Of a stretch of DNA of 64,000 nucleotides, positions 24,901-36,900 are shown piece after piece. The stretch comes from Arcuatula senhousia. Its lineage: Eukaryota > Mollusca > Bivalvia > Mytilida > Mytilidae. Where the stretch lies: the NCBI GenBank assembly GCA_963971305.1, contig OZ020317.1, positions 22,028,001 to 22,092,000 of the forward strand, in the 5' to 3' direction. The notes below the pieces were generated by a model. That model was not told where the DNA came from, made no database searches, and saw nothing but the letters and a program-made list of their open reading frames with translations. The position numbers were made by a program, and so were the translations under genes. Within the stretch, counting starts at the first letter, position 1, and every line of letters begins with the position of its first letter.

Positions 24901-27900
24901 GGGATATTTTGTTTCATAATCATATACATTGCACTATCATTACCATATACCAGTTTTATAATTTTTCATTCAGGTCTAAGTATAAAGTGCAGATTTTTTT
25001 TATAGTAATGTATTTTGAATTGTTTGTTCACTTTTTGCTAAGAATTACTCATTGATAAATGGTTTAAAAACTGTAAGTTTAATTATTCAGTTTCAATTAT
25101 ATCTTACCATTTGATTTATAAAAATGCTTTTAAACCTATGAATTTTATCGTAATTATTCCCTTAAAACTGTTGTGCTTTAGATGGTCTGAATCTCTAGAG
25201 TTATTTCCCTTTAACCATAAATTTAGTAGTTCTCTTCCTTATCTACAACCTAATTCCGTCCTTTATGTCCTGTTTACTGTCTTTTCTCAATTATTTAGTG
25301 TCTGATGTTCAAATGGATTGCACAAAAAACAAAAACAAAATAAAATTGTGATTTGGTTTATAACTGTTTTAACAGATTTAATTACTCTAGTTGAAGGAGC
25401 TGGTTTTCAACATTAAGAATTTTTTGTTCAATCCATCACAGATCTCTTAAGTCTATGTTTAACATAGTATTTGCATGAACTTTAACATTACTAATTATTG
25501 TTTATTAGGTTTTTTTAATGATATTATCCTCTGTATTACTTGCCCTATCCAAATGTTACAACTTGATTCATTGTCAATTCATCTTCATTTTCTTAGATCA
25601 TACTTTTGAAAAGTTCTTTTAACATGTTACTTGATGTATTGGTCATGTTGGTTTTGACAATCTTTTTATTTATTAATCTTTATGCCCCCCGCGACGACAT
25701 GTCGGGGGGCATTAAGTTTTAGTAATGTCCGTAAGTCCCTCCGTAAGAATTTCCGTCAAGCTCTTCTCAGGAACCATACATGAGAATGATTTGAAATTTG
25801 GTAGGATGGTTTAGTATGACAAACTATAAGTCCGAAGCCCTTTTGAGACCTGTCGGACATCTATTTCCTGTTTGGGACTGAGGCCTTTGTGAAAATGACT
25901 ATGAAAATTTCCGTCATGCTTTTCTCAGGAACCATACTTGAGAATGATTTGAAACTTGGTATGATTGTTCAGTATGACAAACTATATGTCCTAAGCGATT
26001 TTGAGACCTGTCGGACATCTACTTCCAGTTCCTGTTTTGGACTTAGGCCAAAGTGAAAATATGTGAAAATGACTATGAAATTTCTCTGGAATTATACACG
26101 AGAATGATTTGAAACTTTGTAGGATTAATCAGTATGACAAACTATACGTCCTAAGCGATTTTGAGACCTGTCGGACATCTACTTCCTGTTTGGGACTTGG
26201 CCAAAATAAAAATCAACTTGAAAATTTCTGTCAAACTTTTCTTAGAAACTGTACATGGGTATGATTTGAAACTGGGTGGGATGGTTCAGTATGACTAACT
26301 GATCCTCCTAAGCGACTTTCAGGTCTGTCAGACATCTACTTCCTCTTTGGGGCTTAGCGGGGACATCTGTGTCCCATGGACACATTCCTTCTTTATTTTT
26401 TTAATATTATCTTGTAGTTTCTTTTCTTGAAGGGAAATATTCTCTTAAAAAGTATACTGGTATATTTTTATCTTTAGAAAAATTACAAGAGGCCTATTTA
26501 CGTGATTGTCTTGTCTGCCTCAACTTTTAATTTCATCTTGTATGTCTGTAAATTTGTTTTATTTTCAGTAATTTGTTATATAAATTTACATATTGTATAT
26601 GAATCATTTATAATTAAAGTCATAAACAGTTATATTCAAGAAAAAGTTATATTAAGAAAAAACAGTAATTTATGAATAATTATAAATTTCCATTTAATTT
26701 GAAAAGAAACTTGATGTGTTTATAACATGTTTAAATTCTAATGAATTCTTATATAACTACATGTATAGTGATAAATTTTTTGTCTACTGTTTAACATGTA
26801 TAATGAGAATCAGTTTTCAAATATTATTTGATCTATTGTAGGCGAAAGCTGACACCATAGATTCCTTGGAGAAATACAGAGGACACTGTGAACCTTGTTT
26901 CCTCTTTTATGCTGTGAGTAATTATATTGTTTAAGAATGAGGCAATGCTCTAAATTTGCCTTAGTGATTTAATAGTACATGTATAAGTAGAAGTTATTGT
27001 CCTATAACAGTATGAAAATAGTCACCCTTCAAAATGAAATTACAACAAAGTTCTAACAGGGGAATACCTTAAAACTGTCTAGTACATGTTTTGTATATTA
27101 AAAGACTCAACTGGCAGAGTGGAATTTGATTTGCCTATGATAAATTATAAGGCACAAGCACAAAACTGAAAACCTTGGGAATGGCATTTTCATTTAAAAT
27201 AAAATCACGAAATACTCTGAATCAATCCTTAAATAACGTAGCTGTACACTAATACATGTATATTGATTCAGAAAGACAAATGACAAAAATCTGATATTAG
27301 AATCAAATAATGCATGCATAGCCAACCATATACTGTGGTTTCATTATTATTCGTGGGATATCAATTTTCGTGGTTTTCGTGGGTGGCCTTGACCCACGAA
27401 ATTTGATACCCCATGAAAAGGAAATTTAACGTTGATCTGTATGCTGCAGACCTAAGAACCACGAATTTAAGAATCCATGAACTTATCAATTTTTGTCAAA
27501 CCCACGAAAATAAATGAATCCAGTATATGTTTTTTCCATATGAATGCCGGTGCTCATTCCCTTTGTGTATCTAGCCCATGGTTTGGCCAGATTCTTTATT
27601 GACCATGTTGACAAAGTTATAGTATCTTTAACAAAATATCGGTCAATTAAGAATACAATTATTTACACATTTTAAAGAAAATTACAAAAAAACTTCTACA
27701 AATTCAGCCACATATATTTTTTCAGGGAGGAAGTTTAGTAGCAGTTGTTAGGGGAGCTAACTCACCCAAGATTTTAAGAACTATCACAGAGCAACTGAAG
27801 CAGGAACACAAAGTTCTGGATGGAAATGGTGAAAGGAAAGAGGTTTGAGCTATAAAGATACAATTAGATGTTAAAGAAATTTAAATCTACCCAAATTTTT

Positions 27901-30900
27901 TGACCTATTTTATTTTCAAAAAGAGCAATTTTTTATCATGTTTATATTGCATGCATATACTGTAAATCGGAAAATCCCCCTGGCAGTTTTATTTTGACAA
28001 TGACATTGCAAGTGCACAAACTAAACAGTGTTAATATATTTGTCTTCCATTTAAGCGTATGGACAATGAGATTACTGCTCAAATTTAAAACTATGCAAAC
28101 CAAAATTCAGTCCTACCACGAAAAAAAAAGACAGCATGAAAATTCCCCAGTACATGAAATAGTAAGCAAAACTGATACGCATATCTCTAAGTATTGTAAA
28201 AATGCCCAGTTGCTTACAAAACAATTACAAAAAAGAAATGAATGAAATGGTATTAAGATTGGTTAAAGATCTATATTCTCTAAAACTTGCTTGACATGGT
28301 AGGGGAGATAATTAAGATTTAAATTTTGATTTTTGACCTTTATTACATATATTTTCAGATCAAAGATCCATTTATATCTAAACTTGAAGCTAAAGAAAAG
28401 GAAACAGAAAGCAAAGAGGAGGAGGAAGAAGAAGAAGGTAACTTGTTTCACCTCATTTGTATAATGGAATGTTCCATATCAAAGAGAAAGTTTATTCCAT
28501 TCTTGTTGATTGTGTGGAATAGGTTCATAAGTTTAAAAAAAATCTAGCATGGTCTTTTTTTGCTCTTTTGTGGTGTTCAATAAATTTAAACTTTTTTACA
28601 CAAAGAAAAAGTGTTGCTTTCTTTTTTCATTAGAGCCTCAAAATAGATGTAGCTTTTTCAGTAGTATATTCTATCTTTCTGTATATTCAATAACTTTATT
28701 TAATAAAAATAAAAATATTATATTTTTAATAAAAAGTTCTTTCTTTTTATTATTAATTATACATCTTAATAAAAGAGATGTCTTATTCTTATTCCAGATT
28801 CTTTTGTAAATGGTAGAAAAAAAACGGCTTAATCTTTCTTTTAAATCTTATTTTTAATATTATATTTTCTTAATATAATTATATTTATTTTGTTTATTTA
28901 ATATTTTTTGTTTCAGATGATAAGCGTATGTTCAGTTCTAACCATTTTAAAATTTCTATTTTTTCTAAAATATGACTAAGTTCATTTAAATCTACATGAA
29001 CAGGATGGTTTTTCAATAAGAGAAACAAAATCAAAATTTGATAGCAAGAGATATTAAGGATGATTAAAAAGTTAGTTGTAAGCTGTTTATAAGTTTGTTG
29101 ATAATTAAGATAAATGATGTTCATTTTAGCTTGTATATGTACAATGTACATGTACATATATGTTTACATGTAAAGTCAATTTTTCAGCTGTAGGGAAGAT
29201 AACTAAAAAAAGAAATTTAAGAAAAAAATCAACTGCATGTAGATTTAAATGAACTTTATTTTCCTTGTTTTTTTCTTTAAATTTATATCCTTTTGACTCA
29301 TTCCTTTTAACTTTTCTTCTTAGTAAAAACAATATTGCAAATTTTTATTCCTATTTGCTTGTTTGTGCACATGCATTAGTTGAAATATCCTACATCACTT
29401 GGCATTGGAACTTGAGAACTGTGGATTCATTTATTTTCGTGGGTACTAATTTTCATGGTTTGATGTAAAAGGATCAGTTCATGGATTTTTAAATTCGTGG
29501 TTCTGAGGACTGAGGCATACAGATCAATGTAACATTCCTTTTCTTTGGGTATCAAATTTCGTGGGTGAGGGAGGACCTGACCCACAAAAACCATGAAAAT
29601 TGATACTCCACGAATAAAAATGAAACCACCGTATAAGGGCATGTTAAAAGCATGTATCAAATAGTAAGGGTAATTTTTTTCAGAAAAAGAAAAAGATTAA
29701 AGGAAAGAAAAGTTTGATTTTGATAAAATCAACCAAATATTACTGTGATTCTGACTAAAGTTTAGATTGTGCCTTTTCATCATTTTTTTCAAATTTCAAT
29801 GGATCATTCTTTAATGTTCTTTGTAAATTTTCCAAATTTCTATTTGGCCTTTCAAATTTGAATGCAAAATGGCCAAAGACCCCACTTTTAACCCAATCAC
29901 TGATATTTCTTATTTGTGTCATCTTTTGACATACATGTATTAAGGTATCATCACTATCCTAGAAAATGCTCTTATTTGCTTTGATTTTTATGCTCTTTTC
30001 ACAAAAATTGTAAATTCAAATGAATTCATGTGATGTTTAATGTACATATAGGAGCCAAACCCAAGTCTAAGGGGAAGAAAGGTAGTTTGGTGTGATGACG
30101 AAATTTGATTATATTTACTCCATAATAAAATAATTTCTAGATTCTCATCCAATTTTCTTAAAAGTATGGGACGAGCTGGTGGGCTAATTTTATTTTTTAT
30201 TCATTTTGATAAAATATTCTTTCATTTTAAAGTAGCAAAATTGAACATAATTTGCCAAAAATGGATGTAAAATTTTTTGAGAGGGCTGAAAAAATCTGTG
30301 AAGGTGGTGATGAGAATCTAGGATATTTATCGTAACGGCCTTAAATTAAAACAAATGATGAAATATTTGCATTAAGGGTCATTGTTTTTGCTGTGTAAAA
30401 AATAACATGTTGTTTTTACAGAAATGATGAGAATTAATGGAGAGATAGTAAATTATGGTGAATTAACAGGTTGGCTGCCATAATTGTCCTCTACTTTTCA
30501 TGTCATATCAAACCTGATGGTTGAGGCAAATTTTCTCAGTTTTGTACTTGAAGTAGACGAGTTTCATTATGCTTGATATTTTTTGGTCTGCACTACTTGT
30601 AGACCTAAGCAAAATGTGATAATTGGATTGAAACACATTTTTGCCAGCAAAGATTTTGGTCTAAGGGTCTAATTGTAACACTTGGCTAAAAAAAATGTGT
30701 GAAACCAAGAATTTTGTAGATACAAATATGACATGAAATGTATCTTCTATGTCACCTCTGCATGTATAGTAATGGTTCATTTCAGTATGCTTTTTAGTTG
30801 AAGAAATCAGGTTCTTAAAACTTTTGAAATAAGACATGAAATTATTGAACTTCAACTTGGATTCAGCATTAAGATGTTTTTGTAGTCACTTAAAAAATAA

Positions 30901-33900
30901 GAAACCTTCTTGCAGAATTTTGCATTATGATAAAGTATTAAACCCCCCAAAAAAAGTTTTTGATACTCATGAGGGGGGAGAGATTTAAAATTTCTGATAA
31001 AAGAAATCCTGTAAAAGAATTTCAGCAACTACTTATTATGACATCTTCATATTTGGTATGGCATGATGGTGGCATCAGCATGGGGGTCTTTTGGGATTTA
31101 ATTTCAGGTCTAACAATCGCTGCAATGCATTTTTAAAGAATACTGAATATCTATTTTAAGGGGAGATAATTAGACTTTTTTGTTGATTTCTTTTGAGTTT
31201 CATTTGGATTGTTTGAATGGTCATTTCAGGAATGAAGTATTTTTTTTCTGCATTGTAACATGTATACGCTTTTATTGTTTTAACATTAGTTTGTGCTTTC
31301 AATATTGTTTTCTAATACAAAAGTACATGTAATAGAAATAATATGAATAGAGCACGAGTTATCATAGAGCATGAATTGAGTTATATACATGCATAGAATG
31401 ATTTTTTTCCAATGGTATGATTATTTATTAGTAGTTTTTTTTTTTGTAAATTAGACATAGAAAAAATCAGTTAAATGCTTTCTTTAAGCATGTTTTGGAG
31501 ATGTAAATTTAGATGAATTGTTACTTTTAGAGAATATTTATACTTATTCCTAAATACAAGTTCAAATTGTGCTTAAATATATAAACAATAACGTAAAGTT
31601 TTGTTACAAATTATGGCTGTATAAAGTTATATTTGCAAATCTAACTGCTAAGCTTTTTCTCAAATAAATGCATTTTTGTCAATAGAATATGCATAATGCA
31701 TTTGCATTTTAAGAACATATCTGCTGTGCATAAAAAGAATAAATTTTTCAGAACATAAAACAATCTTGTAAATTTAATTTTGAGATTATTTCTTTGTGTT
31801 TTGTAGAGCCTGTTAAGGAAGTTACTGTAGCCTTGATCAAACCTGATGCTGTCCAGGCTGGCAAAGTGGACCAGATTCTGGAAGATGTAAGCTTTAACTT
31901 TTTCCAACAGGGACTTTAACATGAATATACAAATGATGGGTATTTAGCATCCATCAAAATCTATCAACACTGCATTTAATTTCACAAAAAAGTGTGAAGT
32001 GTAAAAACTGTTGTTGATGTAATTTTAAAAGACGTTAGATGGTTAAATTTGAAATTGCGGCAATTTTCACAATTTTAGTATTTTAAATGTAGAGGTCAAC
32101 AATACATTATCGGGTGTTGTTTCATGAAATTCATGTTTAAAGGTTTGTGTTTAAAATCACCATTGACAATGTTTTAATTCAAGTCAAGTTAAAGCCCTTC
32201 ACCCTAAAAATCAGCCTGGGTTTAAACCAGTTACCATCTTATCTTTTGTATCTATATGTACATTTCTTCTTTTACTAATTCAAGCTTAGATATAGTGATG
32301 GAAAATCTTAAGCCAACCAAGAACACACAATTCACAATATAATTATAAAAAAAACTACATAAGCATCAAATGCTAACAACAAGAGGTGTTCCTCAACATT
32401 TTGTACCATCATACAGAAGTAACAAGCGACTATTACTATATTTATATCCACATACATATTTTCAGATTAAAGCAGCTGGAATAGAGGTGCTGAGACATGA
32501 GGAGAGAAACATGACAGAAGATGAAGTCAGACAGTTCTATTCTCATCTACAAGATCAGGTACTTAAGCATATTATGGATAATGAAATGGTAGATGTTGGG
32601 TTGGGGAAACTTTTGTGCAGCATGTGGTTCCATATTGTCGGATTTGATTCCCTGCTCCTGTTCCCACATCTCCTGTATACTTTCTCATTTAATTTTTTGT
32701 CTTTCCTCAAAAACTTCAGTGGAGACTTGATAAATTTGATTTATCTAGTGTTAAATAAAATTATTTTGATGCACTATTAGATTTTTACATGACTTCTTTG
32801 AAGGTTTTTGTAAAGTTCATGACAAGTGCATGGCCCATCTCACATCCTTGCAAAGAGAATATCATCTCAGACATATTAGACACCATCTAATTGTGATTCA
32901 TTTTTACTTTCAATTGGTACATTATTCTGCTTTTTTGTAGGAATTCTTTGAAGATTTGGTTAAGTTCATGACCAGTGGTCCATCTCACATCCTTGCCTTA
33001 ACTAAGGGTAAAACTGGAGAGAATATCATCTCAGAGTTCAGAGATCTGATTGGTCCAACAGATGTGGAGGAGGCTAAGACGCAAGCACCAGAAAGGTAGG
33101 ACGGATTATTTGGGGAAAATTTTATACCTGACCACAAAAAATGGCATACTATTTTGTGATGCCCCCATTTTATTCAACGTCTAACCATCTGACCCTAATG
33201 GTTGCCAGGTGATTAGTTTCGGAGGTTCACTGAATTTTCCTAATCAAAGAAAGATAACTCCAATTGATTTTTTTAGATCAATTTTCAGAATGGCTGAAAA
33301 AAATCTAATTCTGACAAGGGAGGGTGTGGCCTAATGTGACAGGGTATCATATAAATTATAATGTCCCATTAGATAACCTGATCTTGTATATGACAACTAA
33401 ACACTAAAGGATACAATCTAGCATATTTTGGATCCAATTAATTAAGCATTCACAGAACAAAAAACGACATACAACCTGAAAAAAAATGTAAAATTGTTTC
33501 CTTTCAAGCAAAGTGTGTGCAAATTTTGTTGTTGCTATTACAAAAGATTTAAGTGGATTTTGTGCAAAAATTTAATTTTGTCACTTTTAGGGGAAATGTA
33601 CTCCTTGTACACCTTTCTTGGGACCCTCACCTGATACCTACAAGAATTAAACTTTAATTTTTTTCTAAATATAGAAAGATTTTACTCAAGTAAGGCTTTG
33701 ATTTTCATTTAAGATCTTCTAATTAATCAGTCTATTTTTAGCTTGAATTTTCTATGTATAATTATATTTTCAGTCTAAGAGCCAAACATGGTGCCCAGAC
33801 CTTCATGAATGCCCTCCATGGCTCCAGCTCAGCAGAAATGGCCACAAGGTAAGCACAAGTTTCAATCTGAATTTTCAGGGAACACAATATAATAATTTAT

Positions 33901-36900
33901 TTAGATTTTTATTGATTACAACAGACATTTATTCCAATTTTTATAGTTATAACTTTCCTCTTGCCAAGTTGCCTGATGATAATTCTGCATGTTGCAAAAT
34001 TGTCAAATTGTTAACTCAACACAACAGCATGACTAAAATATTCATACTAAGAATATATACTGGAGAGATATTCAAAACTTGTTATCTACTCAAATACAGA
34101 AAGTAAAGCTTTCTTCTTCCTAGACCTTGTTGCACCCATGGCTGACAAAAATGCCAAGCTATAGAGGACCTTGGTTCCAGTTGGTCCAATGCTTCACAAA
34201 GGTAATAACAACTATTTCAAAAGCTTTGTCATTACAAAGAATTGGCTTTCTGCCAAGACTTTGTAGCACCAATTACAGATAAAAGAACCTAAAAAAAAAT
34301 ACAAGCTACAGAGACCTTTGGGTCAAGTTGGTTCAAACCATTAATACACCACAAAGGCTAAAAAATGGTAATCTTTTTATTACAGAGAGTTGGCTTTCTT
34401 CCTCCCAAACTTTGTAGCACACATTGCTGAAGGTCAAGGCAAGCTGCAGAGGATTTTGGCTCTATTTGGTCCACTTCACAAAGATTAACAATTTATATTG
34501 CAACTTTTTTCATTACAGAGAGTTGGCTTTCTTCTTCCCAGACTTTGTAGCACCTATGGCTGAGGGTCAAGGCAAGCTGCAGAGAACTTTAGCTCTAGTC
34601 AGACCAGAAGCATTTAAACTTCATAAAGGTAGGCTAAAATGTACTATAATGATGTTCTCAGTTTTGTTTGAAAAGCCTTTGATTGTCACCCCTTTACTCC
34701 TTTATAAGCATTTTAATGTCCCACATGATCGTGGGGTGCATTGAAATAACAGGTGTCCATCATACTCCTGTCAGTGTTTTCATGCCAACAATTCTCTAAT
34801 GCATTTTTATAATGTTTTAGATAGTATTTGTACCTTTCAACGTTGAAAGGTTGGAAATCAACAGTACCAGTTTGCAATCAAAATAATGTTTTGTGAGAGT
34901 TTTTCCCCTTTACGGCTTAAAAATAATGACAGCAAAACTGAAGCAGCTGTCAATTTTTCTACAAGAAGTAAAATAATAATTGATTTCAGAAATGTATCTT
35001 TTGTTGAAGGAGGTTAGTTGATAAGCTTTTGTATTATAATTGTATAATTGTAGAACAAATTTTATCAAAGATCAGAGAATCTGGATTTAAGGTTGCCATG
35101 CAGAAAGAGATGCAATTGACAAGAGAAATGGCTGAGGACTTCTACAGAGAACACCAGGGACAACCCTATTTCGATCAACTTGTTACAAATATGTCAAGGT
35201 ATGATTGAATAAAATATTTTTGGCCAGATATCATGGCGTGAAATACGGGTTATAAAGGGGTCAATGTCAGGCGGGCAGTGGATGTGCCGGTGAGGAAGAA
35301 ATATCCGTAATGTTAAATTTTTTCAGTATCTACTTATCACAGCCACTTGATATTTAGTATACAGTATCAGGGTGAGGTCACATAATGTGGGATTTGATTT
35401 CAGGGCTGTCACTCAACTACTTGCTGTTTAACAAAATCTGGCCATTTTTGACTTTGACAGATTTTTACTCATTTATGTTTGAGTTATGCCCCTTTGACTG
35501 AAAAAAAGCAATTTTCATTTGAGTGACTAAAAATTTTTAAATGCATTACAATACAAAAGAGATGATAAAGTATTATGAGCACCTTTACTTTTAAAAACTG
35601 TAAGTCCTAGGTTCATGAAATTTGGTATGCTTAAATGAATTAATGCTTAATTATTACAGTTGTATTCACATCTTTTGAATTACTCTTGGATTTGGCAATT
35701 TCGATAATTTTCAGTGGTATTTTTATCAAAGTTAGACCAGAGTTTAAGGTTTATTTTCATATCTAAATGTATACATAGTAATAATTGAGAATTAGCCATT
35801 ACTATTGGGTATTTCTGACAGCACTGGAGGAGGAGATAACTTTAGTTTTAAATCTTGTTTTGGTTTTCTTCAAGCTCCTTGTTTTATCCTAAACTTTATT
35901 ATTTGACTTCTTTTTTTAGTGGACCAGTTATGGCCCTTGGTTTGGCCCGAGAGGATGCCATTGAAGGATGGAGAGAAATGTTAGGCCCTAAAGAAGTGGA
36001 CAAGGCTAAACAAGAAGCCCCTGAAAGGTATATTTAGTAATACATGTATTGTAAAAATCTAATTAGTTCATAATCCATATTCATTATTGAGGGTGGAGCA
36101 ACTTTGTCAAACAATTATGTAGAAAATATCATTTATTTTATTGCTGGATTTTACAGGGTGAAAAAGTGGTTGGGCAGACTGTGATATTTTTGAAATATTT
36201 TTCTAAATGCTCAAACAGTTGCAAAACTGAAACAGCACATACATGTAAGGCAAGCACACAATAAGTATAAAATAAGCAAAAAACAAAAAATCCATATCAG
36301 TCAAAATCTCCAATAATTACACCAGGAACGATCGAATAATGTGCCACAAAAAACATACAAAAATATAAGTCCTACATATTCATCCCTTTCAGATATGATT
36401 TCTTTATTCTTTCTTTATCCTACAACTTTTATGATTTTTGGTTGGATTTCACGGAGTGAAAATTCTGTGTCAAAAAATGGTGAATGTACGGCAGGTGGCG
36501 GGCAGGGAAGAAATTTTTGTAACAGTTTTCTCAGCAACCACTTGATTATTAGTACACTGATTGGGGTGGGGTCCCATAACATGGGATTCGATTTCAGGTC
36601 TGTCACTTCTTCCTAATTAACGAAATCTGGCCTTTTTTGACTGACAGATTTTTTATTGTTCATTGCTTTAGATTGCATTTGTTTTCTTTCATAGTTTACG
36701 TGCCCAGTTTGCTGTTGATGATGCTATTAATTCTCTTCATGGCTCAGACTCAGAGGCCACAGCAAAGAAAGAATTGGAATTCTTCTTCCCAATGGAACAG
36801 ACTGTCGCTGTTATCAAACCAGATGCTGATGGAACCAAAGGTAATTTAAGTCACTAATAAATATACAACGTATTCATTTAAAAGATCACATATATTAAGG

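Noticed and set aside
36341..36616. 91-codon frame (plus) and 63-codon frame (minus) in an intron
   Set aside because: Both fall in a family C repeat copy and are not conserved in other copies.
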